A stretch of 64,000 nt of DNA from Aestuariivivens sediminis (GTDB lineage: Bacteria > Bacteroidota > Bacteroidia > Flavobacteriales > Flavobacteriaceae), in NCBI RefSeq assembly GCF_022662105.1, contig NZ_JAKMCP010000003.1, forward strand, positions 62,001-126,000. The letters are read 5' to 3'. The notes beneath the pieces were generated by a model, which worked only from the letters and a program-made list of their open reading frames with translations, was not told the origin of the DNA and ran no database searches. Made by a program: the position numbers and the translations under genes. Positions 58,601 through 64,000 of this stretch are shown piece after piece (within the stretch, counting starts at the first letter, position 1; every line of letters starts with the position of its first letter).

Positions 58601-59323
58601 TACGGGAACCGTTTCCTGGTGCCCGTCGTAAATGTGACTAAAACCATCGAATATATTAAAGGATTTCGTGTGCAGATTAGGATCTTCGTAAATCATGATT
58701 AAGGTCCACCCGGCTGCTAATCCTGTTGAGTTATTAAACCCTAAACCGGAAGTAACATTGGCCACTGTATAAGTCCCCTCAACATCTGTTAATCCAGATA
58801 ATAAATCGGTCACCTCGGCATAACATGCATATGGTGTATTTCCCGGCTCTCCACTTTCAGCAGGAATAGGATTAACGATGGCATCATATATAATTTCTCC
58901 GGTGATATCGATATAATTCGTACTTCCGGGTAATTTAAACTTCACTTTATCAATATCGGTCCTGCTGCCATTTTGTAATATAGCTCCCCAATAAAGCCCG
59001 GCATACGACACTCTATAGCATGTGGTTGCACTACCATCCTCTTGAAGATGTAAACTTAAATCAGCGCTACTTGAACTGAAGGTAGACGCATCACTATCCA
59101 CGTCGATATATTGCATCGAAATATCTTGATTGTCCCGACTAAGATCATTGAAATCGTTATTGTTTTCACCGAGTATGGCATTACCAACTACAAGCATACT
59201 CCCTTTTACCTCAACATTTTTTCTAAGGCTAAACGGCTCATAGGTTTGTGTTGTACCCGAAAAGCCAATAAATAAAAAACATAAAACAACAAGTATAGTT
59301 TTTACATAAGTAGTTTTCTTCAT
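49619..59323 (-). CDS. Giant SprB-like surface adhesin with T9SS type-B sorting domain
   Basis: A 3234-residue exported protein. Signal peptide to GTT before Gln27. Residues about 30-360 are a unique N-domain, then a DUF11-type segment (VLTKTVSDTFGSDIDGADVY, about 365-520) and an Ig-like part. From about 800 to 3140 there are some 26 SprB-type repeats of about 85-90 residues, each with a Cys near the start (T-x-x-x-C-x-G), GGTxPYxYSIDG in the middle and a closing GTYTVTVRDxxGC. Residues about 3146-3234 are the gliding-motility-associated C-terminal domain (NYFTPDGDGNEDQWGPGC). It is about half the length of F. johnsoniae SprB. It should be a mobile or fixed surface adhesin secreted by the T9SS with the SprF partner next door. 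Confidence 0.95.
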   Translation of the reverse strand: MKKTTYVKTILVVLCFLFIGFSGTTQTYEPFSLRKNVEVKGSMLVVGNAILGENNNDFNDLSRDNQDISMQYIDVDSDASTFSSSSADLSLHLQEDGSATTCYRVSYAGLYWGAILQNGSRTDIDKVKFKLPGSTNYIDITGEIIYDAIVNPIPAESGEPGNTPYACYAEVTDLLSGLTDVEGTYTVANVTSGLGFNNSTGLAAGWTLIMIYEDPNLHTKSFNIFDGFSHIYDGHQETVPVTGFATPPAGNIDLQFAYATLDGDRTKRATKLEINGKEVTTPLRPANKFFGSVIENENGVSHPRVPYSANTLGYDTGFLEIINSEPEFIKNGDTSADFRLQVARGQADPIFAFLGAFAVDIIAPDIVLTKTVSDTFGSDIDGADVYLGDRLFYEITYQSVGNDNVTEFTIKDVLPDNIVFDPNTDIDLTNAGGATLQSWDPVTRTLIFSIPDGSVEVNDPAFVIRLAVQVVPNCYDLSQACSNEVKNQAFATYRGVINPTIIEEEGSFATEECLGVPGSTNFIVDISNCDFQRTEILCGSSVLLTAASGYDSYSWSTSPTGTPVIGTGQTYTATEVGTYYVTNTTTSTCISIEEEITVALYGNTQTNPVIPYADLLPVCPNDGKVLPYIFLCGANETRTINTGISDAVSMVWEQLDENSCPAMTVDDCANENDTCTWNQVGSGPDYVANSAGEFRLVINYPGGCFSIFYFNVYQNLLNPTISAEDIICTTPGQVTVGGVPSGYEYSLDPNGPYQSSNVFTINTPGYYTVYMQQTAADSFPCTFQTPSIYVRQRDANLTTVITQPTCNGDQGSIQLQVNDALPQYYYTLTQGATLISSVGPISASDYTFSNLNSGTYTYNVSTDDGCLFTGDIDIIAPPAITVTAALTQPLTCTDGEITIYPLGGTPPYNYFINSTTTSQDYPEYVVTAAGTYDITVLDFNGCEASTTITVDGILPPEFSISQTNILCADDPNSGSIVINVTNANGNSLMYSIDNGATFTSSNVFAGLSAGNYDVVVQYTYDADVCASIAQAITITAQAPITGTATLTTPLTCTTNGSITVSGVTGGTPPYEYSIDGVNFQSGNTFSGLTNGTYTVTIRDASGCSAALAPITIDALDPPTDMDFSSTPLTCPTNTSDVTITATTGGTSPLEYRIIAPSGAVTTYQSSTIFTGLVPGTYTFEVRDSNDCIYSESYAIDPLPNLAVVGVTLNNVTCFGASDGTVEFTVSGTSNFTYTINGGASNVGTSPINLTGLAAGSYTIIITDTTTNCTATDTVTISGPPSALTVNATEIPITCNYDGSVTISATGGWGGYSYELEQPNSTILGPQGSNSIGGLSQSGTYTISVTDANGCVVTTTFVLTTPTNPTATIINADYCYDTTNGASLEVDASGGNPPYEYSINGSVFQSNNVFTNLIPGTYDITVRDAFGCLFSLPTAAIADQLMASANVIKGLDCTVNPDAEINITVTGGTAPFAYEVSVNGGAFTATGNPPYTYNSAETGDYQYRITDAAGCTALTNIITIQPITNPSATALATDVFCTGDTSGVVTIDIDETLGTPPYVINFNGSGFTPQTVYNDLSAGTYNYIVQDGNSCVFNGSVTINEPDTITLGSEIVTPITCGLVGNVLGAIQILNVTGGTPNYTYTLLNSSGAIATTSSTNPLGPTSNDNVSFNDLNFGNYYLRIVDANGCEYNFGPYLVASDVDNLDIVANGGGTCIAGVEYNINIVNGTGPFRVRIYDGTTTFTPADGVAPNGLPTSDISPNERNHQFTGLLFDVSYVFEVLDTSTNCTYIEQVPAVPSPSSIAVTGAPTDVTCYELPALDNGSFDFTVSGYDGTELSWEVFENLSNASTGITGNALGLTGSDYSDTVSSLAPGDYYLLVTETDLTSTQCTAIINFRITEPTELVIAEVVNTNANCNQSAQVAVNASGGTPPYEYAFVVDGALPGAGDWTSSNLAFLDAGVSLDWDVYVRDSNGCNILVPLDVVINSDPVPSVTLPTLADDQCTSDGSSYTFTATPGGGEITPVTYSIDGVNFQSSPIFTVTSSGTYTVTIRDGNGCTATDTITIYPPIQILAQVTALPSCTNNDGIITVTGYGGSGNYTYEITSGPVLVGPQASTVFNGLPDGTYTLTIADTTTLCTSTTSITLEAATPVTFTPVATNVSCNGGNDGTILVNLLAGNDNPPYTYEITAGPVLAGPQGSTLFTGLPAGTYDITVTSGRNCSTTESVTIGEPLLLEVSGTATDFSCAPDNSVNTSTLTITESGGTAPYTYSIDGTNYFTTNTFDIMDTGSVQTIDIYAKDAYGCIAFGSVNINPLPALTLATAAIASPIDCNGTGTVTITVTGGSGNFSYEMLPDGTPQASNTFAVTDPGTYYFRVYDLDTGCSIDTSALTVAPFDTIEATAVATTDVTCFGDNNGALEFSVNGYSGAYNYEVFNSSGTSVSGIIAANTSSDPQIITGMTAGNYYVEVIETASPFCSATSNMVTIASPTAPLTLSATETSNVTCTDNQGTITAVASGGWGNYQYELTGTVTVPYSANGTFTNLSAGAYTVNVMDAGGCIVSENVTLNLPTPIDATITATPTLLNCYGDTNATITITNVTGGQGSNYSYTLNRIAPTVSSSGPQAAPVFSGLGAGTYNVTITDGYNCSFTTPDVIIDEPTPITASLVTASTQTCINDATLTLSATGGTGPYEYSDTNTFATVLGTFATATTFAVTAGNHAYYVRDANGCLATVSNEITIEPLEPLIVNLDTTNATVNCAGDSTGVIVAEAQGGLGNYIYTLQDGAGNDIPGATQNSPGVFTDLPIGTYQVYVESVDCEVISATVIITEPSEPLVAQYTVTDITCNGENDGIIEVIASGGTGIIKYAITPRLDQFFDEPLFDELTPGLYDIIVQDELGCYILLEDIEIIEAAPVILSIVPNSILPEVCEGDMNGEFSIDISGGSLPYSVALDDINGTYSTGGPTQTQFDFTGLVGGDHIVYVRDAQGCESEWNITFPESVRINPSLTIEFGCSNNLSTNTVTVTIDDSITNPTDIDYSLNGGPYQVSNVFTDVPPGIGHYIDVRHTNGCIQQTELFDIPSYEPLEVVLTEGTKLNEIVAIVSGGTGDYEFEFNGESTGSTNTFHIYETGNYTVVVTDSNGCTATASGYFEYVDVCIPNYFTPDGDGNEDQWGPGCTEGYQDLTVDIYDRYGRVVARLRVGQKWDGKYNGHELPTGDYWYVVKLNDTNDDRDFVGHFTLYR

Positions 59324-59709
59324 GGTCGCCTATTTTTTAATCCGTTTTAATTGGGGCAATTAAAACAGATTTTTAATGGTTTGAACATTAAACTGTAGTC
59401 AAAATATTACCTAAATAACACTTTATCTAATTTTAATGTTTTTAAACGGCATAAATATCGTGAATTTTTTTGGAACTATACTAAGAAGAAGGGAAAAATT
59501 ATGCATTTTATCGATGTTTTTTTACTTTTAACATCAAAAAATACCATTTATGTCATATTTTTACTACTTTATTAATAAGATTTATGATCTAAGACCATTA
59601 CAAATTGCGCAATTTATTTTATAAATGTCCGAACTAATAAGCTATTAAGATCTTGATAGGACAGAAAATAATGTTCAATACATTGTTTTTTAGAACATTA
59701 AACTCCATT
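59324..59709. other. AT-rich intergenic gap before the adhesin gene
   Basis: A 386-base gap, very AT-rich, presumably holding the adhesin promoter, although no clear TTTG-N19-TAnnTTTG pair was found on the minus strand. A weak 7-base hairpin (59670-59676 with 59693-59699) lies just after the upstream gene's stop codon. No ORF or RNA gene was recognised. Confidence 0.5.
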
Positions 59710-62274
59710 TTAATTTTCAATTTTAACCACAGACATATTCGTGTTGTATGGTTGACTGCCCTTTAATTCCATCGATTTATTTGCAGCATCTATACTATTG
59801 TATTTTTGATAATAAATATAGTATTTACTTGAATTTACATCAAAGAAGAAATCAATATTGGTTTGACCAGAGGCAATGGCTTTTCTTAAGAATTCATCTC
59901 TTTTATCCACATCGGTATGAACGGCTACCACCAGGTAATACCCGTTTTCGGCATTGTTGACACCCTTGAGGATTTGGATATTACTCAACACCTCTCCGGA
60001 ATCAAAATCTTCTGCTCTTAATGGCTCACTGGCCAAAGGCGTAATTTCTCTGATCATATTCAGGGTGGCCCTGTCTTTTTGATACCTTACCTGCTCATTA
60101 TCATATGCAGCACGCCTAATTCGACGTTTTCTTTCAACTTCTGTAGCGACCTTAATGGTTTCCAGTTTCTTGAACAAACTGACTTTAGTGGATAAGGCTT
60201 GTTGTTGCTCGGACTTAAGCTCGTTAATTTTTCTTAAATAATAGGCATTGACCTGATCTGCTTTATTGCCTATTGTTTTTAGTCTTTCATTATACAAAGC
60301 TTGCAACTCATTAATTTTAAGATCCTGTGATTTAATAATATTATCGATATCAACTTTTAAGGCTTCAATTTCCCTGTTTTCGGCCGATATACTTTTAAAG
60401 GCCTTAGGGGCAACATATATACCCTGCTCACTTAAATCATTTTCTTCTTTTAAATCATCCAAGTCCTGTTGTTTAACAGCAACCTTAGCCTGCAATTGCG
60501 CTAATAGATTTTGTTGTTCAATTTTAGCATTTTCGGTTAATTCTGTAATATCCTTCATTTCCAGTGCCTCTCTATCTCTGGCTACAGGTACCATGACACC
60601 GTCCAATTCTTGCATTTCTATTTCTTCATCGCGCGCTGCTCTCGTCTTCGCTTCAGCCTCTTCTTTAAGCCTGGCTTCTTCAGCCAATTTTGCCTGAGCT
60701 TCCTGTTCAGCTTTTTGTCTGGCTTCTTCAGCCAATTTTGCCTGAGCCTCTTGTTCTGCTTTCAGTTTGGCCTCTGCTTCTGCTTTGAGTCTGGCTTCTT
60801 CAGCCAGTTTAGCTTGTAGTGCTTCCTGTTCGGCCTTTAGTCTGGCTTCCTCAGCCATTTTGGCTTGAGCCTCTTGTTCTGCTTTGAGTCTGGCTTCTTC
60901 AGCAAGTTTCGCTTGTTGTGCTTCCTGTTCAGCCTTTAATCGGGCTGCTGCTTCGGCCCTTAAACGTCTTTCTTCCACCAATTTAGCCTGTGCTTCCCTT
61001 TCGGCTCTTAACTTAGCTTCTTCAGCCAATTTAGCCTGTGCTTCCTCTTCAGCTTTTAATTTGGCCTCTGTCTCTGCTTTCAACCTGGCTTGTTCAGCAC
61101 GTTTAGCCTGTTCAGTTGCTTCTTCTGCTTCTATGCGTTTTTCCTCCGTATTATCTTTTTCCACGACCTCATCGTTTTCGGGTATGGATGTCTGTATAGC
61201 ATTGGTGTCGTTGTCGATTTGACCTTCTCGTACAGTTCTCGACTTTCTTACCACCCTTGGCCTATTGCTGTTATTTGCCGTTTGACGTCGAGCCGCTATG
61301 CCAGTTGATCGTTTTGAGGGCATTATCAGTGCTTCTTCCTCGTCGTCGTCAGCATAATTGTAACGGTAAGATTTTTTGAATTTATAAGCAATGGTGATCT
61401 CATGGGAATTTCCAAATTCTGCCAGGTCCCCAATGGCCTGCTCATAATTATATTCCAGGGCTATTTCCTTGGTTAAATTGAGTCCAATACCGCCAGAAAC
61501 GCCATAAAGGGAATTATAACCGGCTTGCACCCAAATACCTTTAGGAACGGTGAGCATGGCTATTCCGGAAAATACCGTATTCTCTTTTTTAAATTCCGAT
61601 CTCAGCAATGTAGAAAACTTACTTTGATCTAAAAACCCGCGAGTATTCATATAACCTGTATACATCACATGGGCCTGAACACTTTGTTCCGGATTGTCTT
61701 TGAGCATCTCAGATGTATTAAAATTATACGATACAAGATTATTCACCGATAGCCCAAAATCGAAAAATGCAGTGCCATAGTTTATTCCCGGATTAATAAA
61801 TAATATAGAATGGGTTGGAATATTATCCAAAGAAGGATCCGGAAAATTGGTGACCACTTTACCCTCATTTAAACCACTTTGATAAAACCCCAGGTTCATA
61901 CCAAAGGTGAGGTTACTGTCTCTGTTTATAGTGGCATTATAAGCAAAGTTTAAAACCCCTCCAAAGCTGGTCAATACACCATAGTCCTGTTGAAACAGAC
62001 CAATACCAGCTCCCATGTTTTCTCTAAATCGTCCTGAATAACTAAACAAATACGTATTTGGGGCATCATCAAACTGTACCCATTGTCTTTTATTGGTAAA
62101 ACTGATGTATCTATTTTGTTCCCTGACAAAACTAAAGGTTGGATTTATGGCATATCTGTTAAACCTCAATCCATTTCTTATAGGCAAATCAAGAGCTATT
62201 ACACCATCTTCTTGTGCTATAGATTGCTGAATACCAGCAAATAATATAATATATAAAAGAAGATGTTTAATCAT
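59710..62274 (-). CDS. PorP/SprF barrel fused to a long coiled coil and SPOR-like domain
   Basis: An 854-residue protein. Signal peptide to SIA before Gln21; residues about 25-305 are a complete PorP/SprF barrel (FNRYAINPTFSFV; GAGIGLFQQDYG; LFINPGINYG). A Ser/Arg linker (310-372) leads to a charged coiled coil at about 378-550 built from repeats such as KLAEEARLKAEQEAQ, then a second helical stretch to about 740. Residues about 768-854 resemble a SPOR domain (GYYLVVAVHTDVDKRDEFL). The barrel sits in the outer membrane, and the coiled coil and SPOR-like end probably reach peptidoglycan. Four bases separate it from the upstream T9SS cargo gene. Confidence 0.9.
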   Translation of the reverse strand: MIKHLLLYIILFAGIQQSIAQEDGVIALDLPIRNGLRFNRYAINPTFSFVREQNRYISFTNKRQWVQFDDAPNTYLFSYSGRFRENMGAGIGLFQQDYGVLTSFGGVLNFAYNATINRDSNLTFGMNLGFYQSGLNEGKVVTNFPDPSLDNIPTHSILFINPGINYGTAFFDFGLSVNNLVSYNFNTSEMLKDNPEQSVQAHVMYTGYMNTRGFLDQSKFSTLLRSEFKKENTVFSGIAMLTVPKGIWVQAGYNSLYGVSGGIGLNLTKEIALEYNYEQAIGDLAEFGNSHEITIAYKFKKSYRYNYADDDEEEALIMPSKRSTGIAARRQTANNSNRPRVVRKSRTVREGQIDNDTNAIQTSIPENDEVVEKDNTEEKRIEAEEATEQAKRAEQARLKAETEAKLKAEEEAQAKLAEEAKLRAEREAQAKLVEERRLRAEAAARLKAEQEAQQAKLAEEARLKAEQEAQAKMAEEARLKAEQEALQAKLAEEARLKAEAEAKLKAEQEAQAKLAEEARQKAEQEAQAKLAEEARLKEEAEAKTRAARDEEIEMQELDGVMVPVARDREALEMKDITELTENAKIEQQNLLAQLQAKVAVKQQDLDDLKEENDLSEQGIYVAPKAFKSISAENREIEALKVDIDNIIKSQDLKINELQALYNERLKTIGNKADQVNAYYLRKINELKSEQQQALSTKVSLFKKLETIKVATEVERKRRIRRAAYDNEQVRYQKDRATLNMIREITPLASEPLRAEDFDSGEVLSNIQILKGVNNAENGYYLVVAVHTDVDKRDEFLRKAIASGQTNIDFFFDVNSSKYYIYYQKYNSIDAANKSMELKGSQPYNTNMSVVKIEN
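60640..61130. repeat. Short tandem repeats encoding the coiled coil
   Basis: Within the PorP/SprF fusion gene, units of about 30-60 bases recur ten or more times, differing mainly at third positions. Each encodes a variant of AKLAEEARLKAEQEA. The repeats may change number by slippage or recombination, altering the length of the coiled coil. Confidence 0.7.
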
Positions 62275-62278
62275 AGTT

Positions 62279-63718
62279 TTATTTGATGACCGTTATTGAT
62301 CCCTTTTTTGTATTGTTGTTTGCCGTTGTAATGATATAATAGTAGACTGGATTTATGGAATTAAAGTCTAATTGGTTTTGTGGCCAGTTATTTTGATAAT
62401 CATTTGTTTGCAAGACGACTTTGCCCTGTGCACTGTAAATAACAACCTGAGTATCCGTCCCACTGACATACTGTTGCGGAATGATCCATGTGTCATTGAC
62501 ACCATCACCATTTGGACTAATAACATTTGGTATATTACTAACTGCAGGAAAAGCATCTATCACCGAAAATGTAAATTCAGTAGAAGCATTGCAACCCGTC
62601 GTTTGGGATATCACCACCCTGTAATTTCCTATTTGGTTTACTTGGTAAATATTGCTTACCGCCCCAGATATTAAAACATCATTTCGGTACCAGTTAAATG
62701 TTGGGCTAATGGCATCGGTAGTCACGGTTACCGTCAATGTTTCTCCTTCGTCCAAATAATTGTTTTCCGGAACATCAATGGAGCTTGTAAAGCCTTCGGC
62801 ATTAAGGTCTATCGATGCCGTATCTGTACAATTGCCCAAATCCACTTCCACCGCATAGGTTCCCGATTCGTTGGTTTGATACATCTGACTGGTAGCACCA
62901 GAAATTTCCAGTCCATCTCTAAACCATTTATAACTAACACCCGAAATCGCACTTAGTGTTGTTGGTCCATTTCCCGAACAATACGGATTTCCCAAACTGG
63001 AACTAATCTCTGAAGTAGAACCCGAACCGGATTCGCTAACCGTAACTCGGTTAGAATAAGAATTAGACGTACAGGATCCGTAGTTCGTTTCTACAAAATA
63101 AGTTCCAGATTCTGTGACAACCAAAGATTCTCCCATGGATATAAACGCTGATGTTGATGGTCCTGTTTCTTTATACCAGTTAAAGGTTAATGAGGGGTAT
63201 TGCAACGGTGAGTTGTTTGAAGGGGGGCCTGGATTGTCTATAGTCAATAAGTAGCTGCCTCCCGGGCAGTAGGCACCGGTAGCCACTAAGTTGTTTATGG
63301 TAAATGGTTCATCCTGTGCTTTATAATAGGCCGGAAAGGCATCAGAGGGGGTACTTGTGGCGGCAGGAGATGTACTTTTCACCCTTAATCGATACGCTTC
63401 ACCCGAAACTGTTGTTGGAAATGAAAAGGTTACCGTGGCAGGAGAAGTGGTTATACTACCGGCTGTTGACGTATAAATAACGGTAGGACTAGAAAAGTCA
63501 CCCGTATCATCCGATAGCTCAATAAGAAATTCATTTCCTGCCGTTACGTCTCCTTCGGGTGAAAACGTGAATGTGACATTATACGTATTAAATGATGCAC
63601 TTGCACATGCCTGACTAAAGCCTAAATTGGGCTTACTAATTACAATTTGAGCATGACTAAATAAGGATAAGCATAAAGTAAAAACAACAATTACGATTAT
63701 GGATTTATAATATTTCAT
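62279..63718 (-). CDS. T9SS type-B cargo protein with Ig-like domains
   Basis: A 479-residue exported protein: signal peptide to SHA before Gln24. The middle contains several Ig-like segments that share a W-F/Y-R/K-D/E core (YKWFRDGLEISGATSQMYQ; FNWYRNDVLISGAVSNIYQ), each with a Cys pair. Residues about 395-479 form the gliding-motility-associated type-B sorting domain (NIPNVISPNGDGVNDTWIIP ... KGSITVIK). It should be exported by the T9SS and attached to the surface, presumably with the fused PorP/SprF protein encoded four bases downstream. Confidence 0.93.
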   Translation of the reverse strand: MKYYKSIIVIVVFTLCLSLFSHAQIVISKPNLGFSQACASASFNTYNVTFTFSPEGDVTAGNEFLIELSDDTGDFSSPTVIYTSTAGSITTSPATVTFSFPTTVSGEAYRLRVKSTSPAATSTPSDAFPAYYKAQDEPFTINNLVATGAYCPGGSYLLTIDNPGPPSNNSPLQYPSLTFNWYKETGPSTSAFISMGESLVVTESGTYFVETNYGSCTSNSYSNRVTVSESGSGSTSEISSSLGNPYCSGNGPTTLSAISGVSYKWFRDGLEISGATSQMYQTNESGTYAVEVDLGNCTDTASIDLNAEGFTSSIDVPENNYLDEGETLTVTVTTDAISPTFNWYRNDVLISGAVSNIYQVNQIGNYRVVISQTTGCNASTEFTFSVIDAFPAVSNIPNVISPNGDGVNDTWIIPQQYVSGTDTQVVIYSAQGKVVLQTNDYQNNWPQNQLDFNSINPVYYYIITTANNNTKKGSITVIK

Positions 63719-63969
63719 TTGTTATTTTTAATAGATTTAGGTAAAGCAAATCACGATCATTTAAAAAGAGATTGATGATGCATTCCAGTTGAACCGAAGA
63801 ACCTTAAGGTAACGCCTATCACCTGTTTTGAGGTTCCCTTTCTGCGAATTGACAGCTTCATTTCAAACAGAATGCCACAATTTATAGAGCCTCAATTCAT
63901 AGTTGCTTCATTTAGATTATTTGTGAAGAGTCATATCCATTCATAGTTAAATATAATCTCAAATACGTC

Positions 63970-64000
63970 TTAATCATCGATGAGATCCGGGTCGTTATTG
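63970..64000 (-). CDS. Possible C-terminal end of a further minus-strand gene
   Basis: Read on the minus strand from the window edge, one frame gives NNDPDLIDD followed by TAA (63972-63970). The acidic tail is typical of a genuine C-terminus, but nine codons cannot prove a gene. Confidence 0.25.
   Translation of the reverse strand, partial: NNDPDLIDD

Noticed and set aside
60640-61130. CRISPR-like spacing of repeats
   Set aside because: The units have no unique spacers and encode a continuous coiled coil in frame.
60266-61308. Plus-strand Ser/Ala/Phe-rich ORFs opposite the coiled coil
   Set aside because: Shadow of Glu/Ala/Lys repeats in the real gene.

Overview
The window reads as ordinary chromosome of a marine-type flavobacterium (Bacteroidota, Flavobacteriaceae). 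Supporting signs are type IX secretion (T9SS) C-terminal sorting domains, PorP/SprF outer-membrane proteins, TonB-dependent receptors with carboxypeptidase-like N-domains, an HYC_CC_PP protein, DUF6146 and DUF6787 proteins, a BatA-type protein, AT-rich intergenic DNA, and promoters of the Bacteroidetes TTTG-N19-TAnnTTTG form. I see no insertion sequence, prophage, CRISPR array, tRNA or rRNA. One RNA gene is clear: the small SRP RNA at 47.3 kb.

Layout. 1-5 kb: the tail of a TonB-dependent receptor, an ACT-like protein, an exported carboxypeptidase-regulatory-domain protein and a five-haem cytochrome carrying a T9SS tail. 5-10 kb: a sterol-desaturase-family oxygenase, a 4Fe-4S ferredoxin divergent from a LuxC-like acyl-CoA reductase, then serC and a SerA-like dehydrogenase closed by a terminator. 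10-14 kb: DUF6146 and DUF6787 proteins, a small His-rich exported protein and a TonB-dependent receptor with a His/Glu-rich loop, probably a zinc importer. 14-18 kb: a small membrane protein, folE divergent from lolD, a lipoprotein of unknown role, and a TIGR02757 protein that appears to lack a normal start codon.

18-29 kb is a minus-strand copper-handling cluster: HYC_CC_PP protein, CusA-like RND pump, TolC-like channel, CopA-like P-type ATPase, CusB-like adaptor and an HMA lipoprotein. It would move copper from cytoplasm to periplasm (ATPase) and then out of the cell (Cus-like tripartite pump). 29-38 kb: an M61 peptidase, a glycosyltransferase, an operon of BatA-like protein / catalytically degenerate dihydroorotase / DUF4870 / serine hydrolase, an orphan CrtW-like carotenoid ketolase and an NTF2-like exported protein. 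38-48 kb: pheT, a cyclase-family lipoprotein, DUF2007, a flavoprotein that strongly resembles iodotyrosine deiodinase, an ABC-F protein, a thioredoxin-like lipoprotein without its cysteines, a TalC-type transaldolase, an SDR, SRP RNA and a secreted glutaminyl cyclase.

48.6-63.7 kb is a surface-secretion region on the minus strand. It holds a T9SS type-B cargo protein, a PorP/SprF barrel fused to a long coiled coil and a SPOR-like domain, a 3234-residue SprB-like adhesin, and the adhesin's own PorP/SprF partner. The glutaminyl cyclase lies next to it, and eight exported proteins across the window have Gln as the predicted first mature residue, so the enzyme and its likely substrates occur together.

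The most interesting points are the deiodinase-like enzyme with an intact Glu/Tyr/Lys lid triad, the missing start codon of the TIGR02757 gene, the PorP/SprF-coiled-coil-SPOR fusion, the T9SS-tailed multihaem cytochrome, and the Gln/+1 plus cyclase pairing. No wholly new multi-gene system is evident.
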